Shown: one piece after another, positions 20,186-31,301 of the stretch
Layout: each line of letters opens with the position of its first letter
How positions within the stretch are numbered: the stretch's first letter is position 1
From: Phialophora verrucosa
Lineage: Eukaryota; Ascomycota; Eurotiomycetes; Chaetothyriales; Herpotrichiellaceae
Direction of reading: 5' to 3'
Length of the DNA stretch: 64,000 nt
NCBI GenBank assembly: GCA_002099365.1
Contig: MSED01000008.1
Span: forward strand, 1,594,098-1,658,097
Notes under the pieces: model-generated
What the model saw: only the letters and a program-made list of their open reading frames with translations
Databases searched by the model: none
What the model was told of the DNA's origin: nothing
Program-made: the position numbers and the translations under genes

Positions 20186-21818
20186 ATGCATCGACGGTGG
20201 TTATCGTTACCGCTCTTGTCGAGCTGCGTTTCAGCATTCTATCCTTATCATTCTGGTGATGGCGGAAACGACAACAACAAGAGATTCATACCTTTGGATC
20301 TCGAGCCTCAAACGAAGGATGACTCCGGAGTTGTGACTCTCGACATCAAGAAAATGGTGGGTTAAATCAACCAGCTCTCATGCCGCCAATTGCTAACCGG
20401 GCCAGGTGAGGAGAAACAACATATTCCCAGTTGTCAACTCTACGGAACCCAGTATGTCGAATGCAATGGCCATCGACCAAGACGGCAACGACTATACCTA
20501 CTTCTCGACCATGAAATTCGGTTCCAAGGACCAAGAGATGTACATGCTGATCGACAGCGGCTCGGCCAACACCTGGGTTATGGGCTCGAATTGCAAGTCG
20601 TACGCTTGTCAGACACACAACACCTTCGGCAGTGAGGACTCGACCACTCTGAAAACTACCACGCAAACATGGTCTATGACTTACGGCACTGGAGAAGTTG
20701 ACGGCGTAGTGGCGAAGGACTCAGTGCAGCTAGCCAACTATACGGTCAGCATGAACTTTGGACTTGCTTCGACTGCGTCAGATGATTTCAACAACTATCC
20801 CATGGATGGCATATTGGGCCTCGGGCGCGCGACGTCGGACGCATTAGACTCGCCGACCATCATGCAGGTGTTGAATGACCAGGGCCATCTGGCTGAGAAC
20901 ATCCTGGGCATTCACCTGCAGCGGAGCTCCGACGGCAATAAAGACGGACAAATCACCTTCGGCGGTGTCGACTCGTCCAAGTTTGCCGGGAAATTGGCAT
21001 ATTCAAAGACCATCAGCAGCACCAGCTGGCAGATTCCAGCGGACGACGCAGGCGTCGATGGCAAAGCAGCGGGATTCAAGGGCAAGACCGCCATCATCGA
21101 CACCGGCACGTCATACATCTTGATGCCGCCGGCCGACTCCGATGCCCTACACAAACTCATTCCAGGCAGTTCTCAGAATGGCGAGCGATATGTAGTTCCC
21201 TGTTCCTCGTCAGCGAATGTGTATATCACCATCTCAGGCGTCAAGTATTCAGTATCGCCGAAGGACTACGTTGGCAAGCAGAGCGGCACCGGCTGCCAGA
21301 GCAACATCATCGGACACCAGCCCTTCGGCCCGGACGATTGGATTCTCGGCGACGTCTTCCTGAAAAACGTGTACACCGTTCTCGACTTCGACCATGGGTG
21401 GATCGGATTTGGAACGAAGACCGGAGCCGCTGCAGCTGGTAGCAGCAGCGCAACGTCCTCATCTGCCTCATCCACGGGCACGGGTACTACTTCCTCGTCA
21501 GGCTCGAGTGCTTCAGTCTCAAGTAGACCTTCGTCGACGTCAAGCTCGACATCTAGTCCTACCACGTTCGCTACATCGACGACAGGTGCAAGCAGCGCGA
21601 CTGCAGCCAGCTCTGGCGGCGGCGGCGCCGCAGCCACGTCGTCCGCCGGTCCCGAGGATAGCAACGGCAACAGCGACAGCGACCCCTTCAGCCAGGCAGG
21701 TGATACGGGATCCTCTTCAGGCTTGTCTTCTTCGTCCTCTTCCAGCGTGACCAACCCTCGGTCCAGCTCACTGATACCCATAATGGCCTTAGCATTCGCG
21801 GTCGGGTTTATTCTGTAA
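20186..21818 (+). CDS. GPI-anchored aspartyl protease (pepsin/yapsin family A1)
   Basis: Two exons, 20186-20356 and 20406-21818 (1584 nt, 527 residues); a 49-nt intron separates them. The first exon encodes a signal peptide (RRWLSLPLLSSCVSA) and the start of a propeptide. Both active-site loops are intact: Asp107 in LIDSGSANTW and Asp289 in AIIDTGTSYI. YGTGEVDG carries the flap tyrosine region; the mature domain ends near GWIGFGTK. About 110 Ser/Thr/Ala-rich residues follow, then a hydrophobic end (SSLIPIMALAFAVGFIL) with no charged tail, as in GPI-anchor signals. It should act at the cell surface or in the wall, in the secretory route. Exact substrate unknown. Confidence 0.92.
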
Positions 21819-22445
21819 TATTCTGCGGGTTTATCATTGGGCCGCACGACTGTGTTCGGTCGACTTGGCGATCTCGAGCGAGCGATCTGGATCCCATCCC
21901 TGGTCTTGGATACCCGGAGAGATTGGCATAGCGAGCATTCTACAGCATCGATTAGTATTGTTTAGTCATAGAGCCTTGATGGCAATGGGCACCAGTCCGA
22001 GAAAACGAGGCAAACCAGTCCACAGTCAGTGGTCCTTGATTTACAAGAACAGGATTCCATTTGAGGGCTCTATTTCTAGCTGTTCCGGCTGTCTTGCGTC
22101 AAGATCTGTATGTACTGCATATAGATTCACTTGCCTCGCGTCGGGCATCCTGCAAGAAGCATTGCAGTCTCGACAAAGCGCAACACCGGACAGACTGTCG
22201 AACAGTCAACAGCGATGCGTTTTCCCTATCGCAATAATTGAAAACTGCAATGCTTTTGACCGAGTACACTTTCGACTAACTGCCATGATTCTTGGTGATA
22301 CTTGAGTCATGGCAGTTCTCGCAAAGTGCAAGCCCTGCATGGTCTCCATCGCCTTTGTCCTTCGCGTCATCGACTTGCACTCATATCTACTAATCTCAAT
22401 CAGTCACCTGCGTCCAAGGACACTAGATCTCCTAGTGTTGTCGTA
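21819..22445. other. Convergent 3' flanking region
   Basis: Between the protease and a converging SDR. No feature recognised beyond presumed 3' UTRs. Confidence 0.45.
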
Positions 22446-23282
22446 TCAAGCCGCTGACCAGCCCTTATCAAGGCGCAATTCTGCGCCGTTCAATCCCACA
22501 GCGCTTGCCAAGAACAAGATTGCATTCGCCGCATCGATGGGGTCACAGTTCCCACATTGTGTCGCCATCGTTGGCATCACGGTGTCCAGGCCGACCTTGT
22601 CCGGGACACTCTTGCTATTCTTGATTATGTCGGTTGCAACACCACCGGGTAACAGGATGTTTGTCTGGATTCCTTCTTTGGCATACATCCATGCAGTGTT
22701 CCGAGAGAGGCCAAGCAACGCGTGCTTCGACGTTGTGTAGGCAACCCCTGCGGTGCCGCCTTTCACGGACGCGAGTGAGCCCACGTTGACAATCCGTCCT
22801 TTCTGCTCGCCGTCCTTGGTGAGGAAATGCTTGATGACAGCTCGCATGACATTCATCGGGCCGTTGAGGTTAATATTCAGTACGCGGTTCCACATCTCAT
22901 TGGAGATGTCTCCTGTCCGTTCGAATTGATCCATGACACCGGCGACGTTGCAGACGACGTCGATGGCAGGCCATTTATCCAAGACTTGTTTGATGGCGGC
23001 GTTGACGGATTCTTCCGAGGAGACGTCACATTTTATGTTGAGAAGGTTGGAAGTCGGTGAGTCTGAGGCGTCGACGATGTCTAAGGCGGCGACCTTCGCT
23101 CCGTGAGAGAGGAAGAGTTCGGCTGTCGCTGCGCCGATGCCATTGGAAGTCCCGGTCACAAGCACGACCTAGAGCGGTGTCAGGGCTCGGAGAGCTGGGA
23201 AAGGTGATTGAGAAGGTAGAAGAGGGACCGTTGGCAGCTCTTCTGCTTCATCGGTACTTACCTTGTCCTTGAAGTCCGCCAT
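22446..23282 (-). CDS. Classical short-chain dehydrogenase/reductase
   Basis: Two exons on the minus strand: 23262-23282 (seven codons, MADFKDK) and 22446-23168. Total 247 residues; the intron has gtaagt and ctctag ends. The Rossmann cofactor loop is TGTSNGIG (residues 12-19). CDVSS follows strand 4, and CNVAGVM replaces the common NNAG. The catalytic set is Ser in NVGSLASVKG, and Tyr/Lys in YTTSKHALLG. PGGVATDI follows beta-6. It should use NAD(P)H; the substrate cannot be read from sequence. A neighbouring pathway is not evident. Confidence 0.88.
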
Positions 23283-24129
23283 TGGAAAAATCCCGTATTC
23301 TGGGGGGACATATGAGACTGAGGGCACGGCTGAGACAGAGTTTTATAGAGGAACCAGGCTTGCCTTGCTTACGCTCCTTCAGGCCCCCCTGCAACGGTCA
23401 AGCGTTGGTGATTCCTACTGTTTTCATCGTTCTTCTTCCCCATCACTGACTAGCTTACGGGGTATCGAGTGATCACGATCTGCTCTTGCCGGCTTGTACG
23501 ACCATAGACGGTTGATTAACAGGGTCGTTCCGAATGGGCTCATTCGAAAAGAGGGAGGGGTTATTAGGTGGCTATGCGGGGATAGTTGTAGTTGCACAAA
23601 AGTTATGAATGATCCTTCTCGGTCGTGGCACACGTGTTGCAGAGGGGAAGGAAAGAGCAATACGAGGCAGCATTGAACGCAGGAAACGAAGAGTATTAGA
23701 GTCAATCAAGGACACTGGCCGGACGTCGAGATGCACAGCTTGATGAGAGCGGCCGCGGGGGATCAGCATCTGCTGAGAATCGGCATCGTGGTCAACCGAA
23801 AGCCTGTCACCTGAATGGTCAGAGTGGTAGCATCGACCTGAAATCGCAGGCCAACACTCAGCGGCGTCAGACCGGTATGGTGAACTGTCTCCTATGAGCT
23901 GTAAACGAGAAACCAAAGCCAAAGTGACGAGAGAAAGAAGCGGCGAGGCTGAAGCTTGTGGGTTTGTGATTTGGCAGGCGAGATCGGGGCGTGCGGATTT
24001 CCGGTCGGTCCAGATGCGAAAAACGTATACAGTATTCCTCTCACTCTTACATTACGTTCGGCATCAGCTCGCAATTAGTGACCATTTTTCTCTCTCCACT
24101 GCAAACAGGCGAGATGAAATTACTGCGAC
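23283..24129. promoter_or_regulatory. Divergent region SDR / amino-acid carrier
   Basis: 0.85 kb between divergent ATGs, thus both promoters. A CACGTG lies near 23630 (gcacacgtgttgc). No gene recognised. Confidence 0.4.
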
Positions 24130-25902
24130 ATGCCCACAGATGATGAAGATAGCAATGGCTTCATCGGAAAAGTCCCCAACGGCAAGATCGAGAGTTACAG
24201 GCACCTACTAGCATCCACCGACGATTCCCCTCCCTTAACTCGAGATCGAGACTCCCCGACCGGGTCGGTCAGTCATGAAAGCCGCCCGCCCTCGCTGAGA
24301 CAGTCGTCGCTCTCCCACCCTCGCCCGCCGGGCACTCCTCGTACCAATAATAGGGTGCGGTTCGACCTTCAGCACCGAGCGAGCAGTCCTCAACCAGAAG
24401 AATGGGTAGACGAGGAGGACTATCTCAACTCCCCGAGTCAGCGCGCTCCGCTGCTGACCGATATCACTCCGCCGTCCCAATCTCCCTTCCTTTCGGAATC
24501 CTTTCAGCCGGAGGACTATCTGCCTGATGCGAGGCCCAAGAGCGGGATGTCGAGTGCATTCATGAACATGGCAAACTCAATCATTGGGGCCGGGATTATT
24601 GGTCAACCATATGCTTTCCGACAAGCCGGAATGACAATGGGCATCATCTTGCTGCTTGCTCTGACAGTGACTGTGGACTGGACCATTCGCTTGATTGTGA
24701 TCAACAGCAAACTGTCAGGCGCAGACTCGTTCCAGGCAACAATGCAGCATTGCTTCGGCTCCAGTGGCCTTGTGGCCATCTCGATCGCACAATGGGCATT
24801 CGCTTTCGGCGGTATGATTGCTTTCTGCATCATTGTGGGAGATACGATTCCCCACGTCATCGAAGCGCTGATTCCCGGGTTGCGAGATGTGCCTTTCCTC
24901 TGGCTTCTGACCGATCGGAGGGCCATCATTGTACTTTTCGTACTCGGCATCAGCTGGCCATTGAGTCTATACAGGGACATTGCGAAGGTAGGAACTGTTT
25001 GCGTCGCTCCCTGGATCACTACTGACCATTGCAGCTGTCAAAAGCATCTACTTTGGCGTTGATCAGCATGCTAGTCATCATTGTGACCGTCGTCACCCAA
25101 GGAGCAATTGTCGATCCAGAACTACGCGGAGACTTGAAAGGACTTCTCTTTGTTAACGATGGCTTCTTTCAGGCGGTTGGAGTCATCTCATTTGGTACGC
25201 CTCTGTTGCGCTGTACATGACCGGGCTAACATCTCCAGCTTTTGTTTGTCATCACAACTCGCTCCTAATCTACGGCTCCCTCAAGACGCCAACAATAGAC
25301 CGGTTTGCGACTGTGACACACTACAGCACCTTCATCTCCATGGTGGCCTGTCTTGTCCTGGCCTTGGCAGGTTTTCTTACCTTCGGCGACAAAACCAAGG
25401 GCAACATCTTGAACAACTTTCCCTCGCAAGGACATATAATGGTTCAGATTGCTCGGCTGTGCTTTGGACTCAACATGCTCACGACTCTTCCTCTCGAATG
25501 CTTTGTCTGTAGAGAGGTCATGAACAATTACTGGTTCCCCGAGGAGCCTTATCAGCCGAATCGGCATCTGATCTTCAGCAGTGCTCTGGTGGTTACTGCC
25601 ATGGCCATCAGCTTGATCACATGCGACCTCGGCGCCGTTTTTGAACTGATCGGAGCGACGAGCGCTTGTGCCCTTGCATACATCTTACCACCTTTGTGTT
25701 ACATCAAGCTGAGCACCAGAAGCTGGAGAACGATCCCGGCAGTTGCATGTATTGTATTTGGCTTCGCTGTCATGGCTGTGAGTTTGATACTCGCCATGAA
25801 GAAGATCATCAAAAGTAAGCAACCCTCCGACCTTTTCCGTGGCTTATCGCTGACACAGATTTCGCAAGACGAAGGCGGGCACCAGCAGTGCTAGTGCAGT
25901 AG
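24130..25902 (+). CDS. Vacuolar amino-acid transporter, AVT/SLC38 family
   Basis: Four exons, 24130-24987, 25035-25194, 25239-25814 and 25859-25902 (1638 nt, 545 residues). The first 135 residues are hydrophilic and Ser/Pro-rich. The Aa_trans core starts with SSAFMNMANSIIGAGIIGQP, the family's TM1 signature, followed by about ten more membrane helices, including GVISFAFVCHHNSLLIYGSL, the conserved TM6-like segment restored by splicing. Yeast Avt5-7 export amino acids from the vacuole; direction here is inferred. The last intron (44 nt, gtaagc/acacag) replaces an unspliced ending; retained, the frame ends at 25894 with a different tail. Core confidence is high, the final exon moderate. Confidence 0.88.
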
Positions 25903-27456
25903 ACACGAAATGATAGACTGCTTTCCAATATGGATGATGAACGAATGAACGCGACCCATGTCTCGGAGACAGGAACAGTTGATCGGATGACGTGCCCGCC
26001 TTTTCTCAATCTGACTGGTTTCCTTGCCTATTCTCTTCGTTCTGCTAATCTCGAGTAGATATTGCTAGGTCCATGAGTATTGGTGGTTCATATTCGCGGG
26101 CGATCACTCGCAATAGTCGCACCTCGTTTTGAACCATTGCGCTCATCTCTCCCCGGCACTTATGACCACGTGCATTGGTATAGACCTTGGCGATGCTGGA
26201 AGGCACCCATCGACACGTCCCGGTGCCTTAACACCGACCAGCCTGTACGACGCGTCTGGATATTGTAGACGCAGCTTTATTACCTGATAACCTTTGCGGC
26301 TAACAGGTTGATGGTCCATCTGCGTCGCACATTGTGCCCTACTGCTAAGTGTTCAAAACGCATCCCAGCAATTGTACGACGACAGCCTTCTCAAGAGACC
26401 TGCGCGTCTCATTTCCTCGAGTCCAAGGACTTGGATGAGAAAGGTGAGTCCTGCAGGCTCGCCCTTCAATCCCGGCAAGCAAAAGAACCAAATCCAAACC
26501 CACTTTGCATACCAGCCACGCGACGAGGGAGCACACAAGATGACGGACGAAAAGCCAACGCTGTGGCCAGGCCCCGGAGACTCCTCTACATCCGAGCAAC
26601 CTCCCTTCAACGAGCACGATCCGATCATGAAGTTTCTGAATTCACGCCGCATCGACCTCGTAGCGAAAAGGCAGACATGCAGAGCCGCCAACATTCGTCC
26701 GTCTCTCGTTCCCAACGAGGCGTGTCCCACGTTCCCAGGGAGGCCTTGGACACACCGAACCCCCTCGAATGAAATATATGTGCCTGCCCTGAGTGCCGAT
26801 CCAAGGTGGTGCGGAGAAAAAAGAAAGGAAACACCAAGCCGATCATGGATCCCACAGTACGAGTAGAGTCTCCCTCAGGCTTTCCCTTCGCAATCGGCGG
26901 CCGCGCAGGTTCGCTTACCAACAGCAGCGGCCAGCGGCAGCAACAATACGTTACGCAACGACATGCCCTCTTTCCTCTCGAGGCGTAATATCCTTCGGGG
27001 ATCGAGAGGGCGGAGACAGGTCGCTTGAACAGCAGGTTGGCAGCAACCGGTGACGACTTGGGAGGAATCATATCGCACGCTGTTCGACAATGATCACTAC
27101 CTTGGGGGAAGGGAGGAACGCATTTTCAACACCATTTTTCTTGTCTGTTCATTGCAACTGTCGTGATGCTTTCTCAGGAGCGCAGAGCTCATTGCTCATC
27201 TCGCGGTCGTGGCACTTTCTCAGTAGTGCATTGGGATGCTCATCTCACTTTTTCCAGGAGTGCAAAGCTCATCTTGCCGTCGTGGCATCCTCTCAGCAGG
27301 GCATACCTCAGCTCACCATTTCAAGGCCAGGCGACGTCTCTGATGCTCGTTGCTTGGACCTCCTTGACACAGCCCACCGCTCATGCTCTGCACCATACAT
27401 GTGTGTATGTGCTCTGGTATCTGTCATCTCTCATCTCTCAATCTCTCACTGTCAAT
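25903..27456. other. Gene-poor interval with one weak candidate
   Basis: About 1.55 kb. Apart from the small candidate at 26540-26866, no conserved frame or RNA gene was found. Confidence 0.4.
26540..26866 (+). CDS. Candidate small hypothetical protein
   Basis: A 108-residue frame beginning MTDEKPTLWPGPGDSS, then FNEHDPIMKFLNSRRIDLVA. The start follows a plausible acceptor (gcacacaag) matched by a gtgagt donor at about 26441, so a non-coding or coding 5' exon could precede it. The first 45 residues look protein-like; the rest is Arg/Pro-rich with little structure, so the true end may lie at another splice site. No family recognised. It could equally be a non-coding transcript or chance. Confidence 0.25.
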   Translation: MTDEKPTLWPGPGDSSTSEQPPFNEHDPIMKFLNSRRIDLVAKRQTCRAANIRPSLVPNEACPTFPGRPWTHRTPSNEIYVPALSADPRWCGEKRKETPSRSWIPQYE

Positions 27457-30159
27457 TCACTTCTTGGCCTTTCTCTCGGCTCTCTTCGCTGCAACCTTGG
27501 CTTTCTTCGCGGCCTTCTTCGCTTCGTCAGTTGCCTTCTTCGCGTCGTTGGTTGCCTTGCGCGCGGCGTCTCTCTCCTCGTTCTCCTTCTTTTCACGCTC
27601 CTCGGCCGCAGCCATTTCGCGATGAGACTCCTCCTCTGCCTCACGGTCGATCTGGGCCGAGCGCTCAAGAAGAGCCTCTACGGCAGCAGCACGACGCTCG
27701 CGGACGACACGCATTCTCTCGGCCAAACGACGCTGGTTCTCCTCGGCGAGGCGCTCGTCTCGCAGTCCTTGCATCTGCATCTGTTCCAACTCCCCAAGCC
27801 AACCAGGCATACCACCAATGTCGAACGAGTAGCCCTGTTCCCGAGCACGAGCGTTGATCGAGTCAGTTCCAGTGCGTTGACGAGTAGGTCCGGTTGTTCT
27901 GGCCTGAGCTTGCCCAGCGCGGCGTTGCTCCCGTACTGCATTCAAAGCGTCATCTCTACCCTCGAACAATGCGGCTTGGGTGGCTGCAGTTGCGGTAGGT
28001 CGAAGGCCCATCTCCTGACGGGCGGCAGCGAGGGTCTCCGAGCGGAGAAGGCGTTGTTGAGCTTGTGCAAAGGCAGCGCGACGGGCAACTGGGTCCAAGC
28101 CTTGAGCAGCGTCCAACTCGGCTTCGATTTCGTCGTAGAGTTTCTGCATGGCGCGACGAGAAGCTGCGGTCTGACGCGGCGGATCCGGACGACGAGAAGC
28201 TGTGGTCTGAAGCGGCGCTCCTGGACGACGAGGAACTGCAGCTGAACGTGCAAGATCTGGAAGATGAGCAGCTGCGGTCTGACGTGCCTGGACTGGAATA
28301 CGATTGGCACCGGCGGCGGCACGGGAGGTGGCGCGGGTACCAGTGCTGCTATTACCGACAAGGGACATGGCGTCGCGGATGTCTTCCGGGCTGATGTTGG
28401 AAGGACCAAGGAAGGCACCACGGGGAGGCGGAGCTTGACCGTTCATGATGGCGCGAGCGATCGCAGCAAAGTCGGGCTCATCGGCATCGGAGGTGGCGGC
28501 ACCGGCAGGGAGAGAGGCTTGAGCACTCATCATGGTTCGAGCGATCGCATCAGGGTCATCGGGACTCACGCCAGAAGTGACGGCACCAGCCATGTCACGC
28601 ACAGCGGCAGTGAAGGAAGCAGGACCAACTCCGGTAATGACGAATTGCTCATTGTTGACGGGGTGGACTCTGTACTCTGTAGGAGCTGGAGCAATAGGCG
28701 GAGCAGTGCGACGCTGATATTCTTCAATAGTCTCATTGCGACCGTGGCGTTGACTCTCAGGAAGTGGTTGCATGATGTCATCAGCAGCGTCCTCAGTGCC
28801 AGTGGGAGCACCTGGAGCTGGGCGACGACCACCATCGCGGCGTGGACGACGACGAGGAGGAGCGACATCAGCTGGGTCAATGACAGAGCTTCCATCTGCA
28901 AGGTGGTGTGGCTCAGCATTCTGTGCAGAGACAGATCGAGCAGCACGGGGGCGGATGGGCATGCCGAGATATTCACTCAGCCCTAGAGGTGGATGGGCGC
29001 CGTACATTGAGAGCGCTTGCGTCGCCATTTCCATGGTGGTGAGAGGGTCATCATGAGCAAGACCAGAAGGAGCAGCGATGGCAGGAGCGGGATGAGTGAT
29101 GGCAGCTTCATTGCTGGCCGAGGCGATGTCAGCGGTGGCAGCTTCTTTGCTGGCAGTTGCGGCGTCGGCGGGAACATTGTTGTTGGCCTCAACGGCAGCG
29201 TCACCTTCAGTGACCTCGGTGTTGTTGTTCTCGTTCTCCTTGGCCTTTGCCGCTTTCTTGGCTGCCCTCTTGCGAGCCTTCAGCTTTTGCTTCTCGAGGG
29301 CGGTGACTTGCGGATCGTAACTTTCCTTCTCACCGACGATGAAGAGATTCTCTTCTTCTGCCATGGCGTGCTCTCTGGCAGCTGGGAAGAGTCCGGCTGG
29401 ATTCACGACAGAAATGAGGCGATAGTTGCCTCTGAGGAAAGCGCGGATGGCAATGAAGCCAAGGTAAGTGAAGGGTACGAGACTGTCGTGGAGCGGTTCG
29501 GCAGTGAAGTCTGGCCGCTCGGGAAGTCTTGGCAAGCAGGGGCGCACACAATCGAGGGCGAATTTGCGAATTGACTCGATCGCGACGTCTTCACTCCCGG
29601 CAGACAGGTAGTGACGACCTGTCTCCAGCTCTGAAATGACGGCGAGGCCCTTGAGCCCAGGAGGCTTGGAGCAGGCGGCGGCAACAGCACCGAGGACGTC
29701 GGTGTCAACACACCAGGTTCTCGAGCCAGTCTCTACGTCAATGTAGAGGAACGCCGCGGTGAAAACGCTGGCGAAGAGGCTGTCACCAGCTTCTTCGCTG
29801 TCGAAGATTTTCTTTCCTTCTTCGAAGGCCTAGAGGGGAGAATTTGTGTCAGTCTCAATACAGCTGAAACTTCTCAATGCGAGGTGGGAGGGGACAAGAC
29901 ATACACACTCGGCGAGAAAAATTGCTGTCGCGTCTTCAAGCGTCGCGTAGCCCAGGTCTTCTTCTGCTTCTTCTTCTTCGTCCTCCTCTGGGACGGGAGA
30001 GAGGCGAGAAGGTGCAGGTTCCGCAGTCGCAGAAGAGGGAGATGGTGGTGGTGATTGCGGATCTGAAAGGGAGGCAGATTCCAGGTCGTAAGAAAACAGC
30101 GCATTGTTTGCGCGCTGCACTTGTGCAGCCCGGCGAGACTTCTTATTGCCTCGCCCCAT
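27457..30159 (-). CDS. Unknown 875-residue protein with C-terminal charged coiled coil
   Basis: Two exons, 29905-30159 and 27457-29829 (2628 nt, 875 residues); the 75-nt intron has gtatgt and ctctag ends. The start MGRGNKKSRRAAQVQRANN is basic. A region near residues 70-190 appears folded (ATAIFLAEC across the join, then FTAAFLYIDVETGSRTWCVD). A Lys/Ala-rich segment follows about residue 230 (KLKARKRAAKKAAKAKENE). The middle holds degenerate repeats: DPDAIARTMMSAQASLP and EPDFAAIARAIMNGQAPPP, and three copies of a TTASRRP/QTAASRR-like unit. The last 170 residues are an Arg/Glu/Ala/Lys coiled coil ending KVAAKRAERKAKK. No known domain recognised; nucleolar or nucleic-acid-related roles are a guess from charge only. 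Confidence 0.72.
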
Positions 30160-31301
30160 TGCGGCTCGAGACGCTGCGGTCTGCAGCGATGAGATGCGGG
30201 TTGGTGGAGGTCGATCTGCAGTAGTGGTAGAGAAGACCGCAACGACATGGTGCGCGGAGTGCGCTTTATTCTCTGAAGCGCTAGCGCACATTGTGCGCAC
30301 CGCTTGGCGGACACGCCAGTGTGCTCACCCATCTTCACTGAGGGTGCGGTCGTGACGGGTGAGCACACTGTCGCGGTGAGACGGCGAGGTGAGGCAAGTG
30401 AAGTACAAGTGTGTTGATATGGGAATTTATTAGCGCGCCTTGGCAGGGGCAGCCTTGCTCAGCCTTGTCGTCCTGCCACCATCTCCACACTCCGCATATA
30501 TGCATATGCACAACGTGGCATCACACTTGTCATGATCATCATTGTTTGACAGCCAGTAATATTAATGGAGTATACATGTACGTGGCGCAATATGCTGTTC
30601 GCCACTGTCACGCGGCCTATCCTCAAAAACATTAGCCTGGTGCGCCTTGTTCAGCCTTGATATAACACTTTGCTAAAGTGTTGTGCCATTGTTCGCTTTG
30701 TTCATGAAGAATGCAGACCTCTTCACAATACAAGGCTTCTCATTGTCCCCAGTTGGCACTTCATGTACAACGCTTATCTTCACTATGTCCCTTACACTGC
30801 CTGTTTTTGATCTTTGCAGGGTTGACATAGTGAGAATGAAAGAGGCGACCTCCACCGCAATTGCCATCAACCACGTACTTCCATGCTCTCCCGCAACTTT
30901 TCAAGCAGCGCAATTGACCCAAATAACCCTCGTTAGATATGGAATCGATGTACCTGTTCTTGTCAAGGGCATCTCACTTTCTGCATCGATGACTCATGCA
31001 ACGAGACCAGTGTGTATCCAGCCTTCCGTCATGCCGATGTGGTCTATATCGAGCCTCGACCTCACTCGACCTCTCAGACAGAGATGCAGACTCGGAGCCC
31101 ATCACAACAGCAGTCAAATGGTCATTAGAGTGAATCATTGACATCGTTAATGGCGAAGATGGTATCTCGGTACTTGGTCATACAAGGCCCACAAGTCTGC
31201 TCCCTCCCTGTACGTTGTCCGCCGACGCGATCATCATATACCCACCGAGTCTATCAACCCGCCATAACAGCCGAAACGCCTAGGACAACAATGTCCTCCG
31301 C
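30160..31301. other. Intergenic region upstream of the 875-residue gene
   Basis: Promoter of the minus-strand gene and 3' flank of crzA. No conserved frame. GCGC-rich palindromic words (gtgcgcac, agcgctagcgc) lie near 30270-30300, within 150 bp of the start codon. Confidence 0.4.

Noticed and set aside
25815..25894. Unspliced C-terminus of the AVT-like carrier
   Set aside because: A clean gtaagc...acacag intron of normal size fits better, though retention cannot be excluded.
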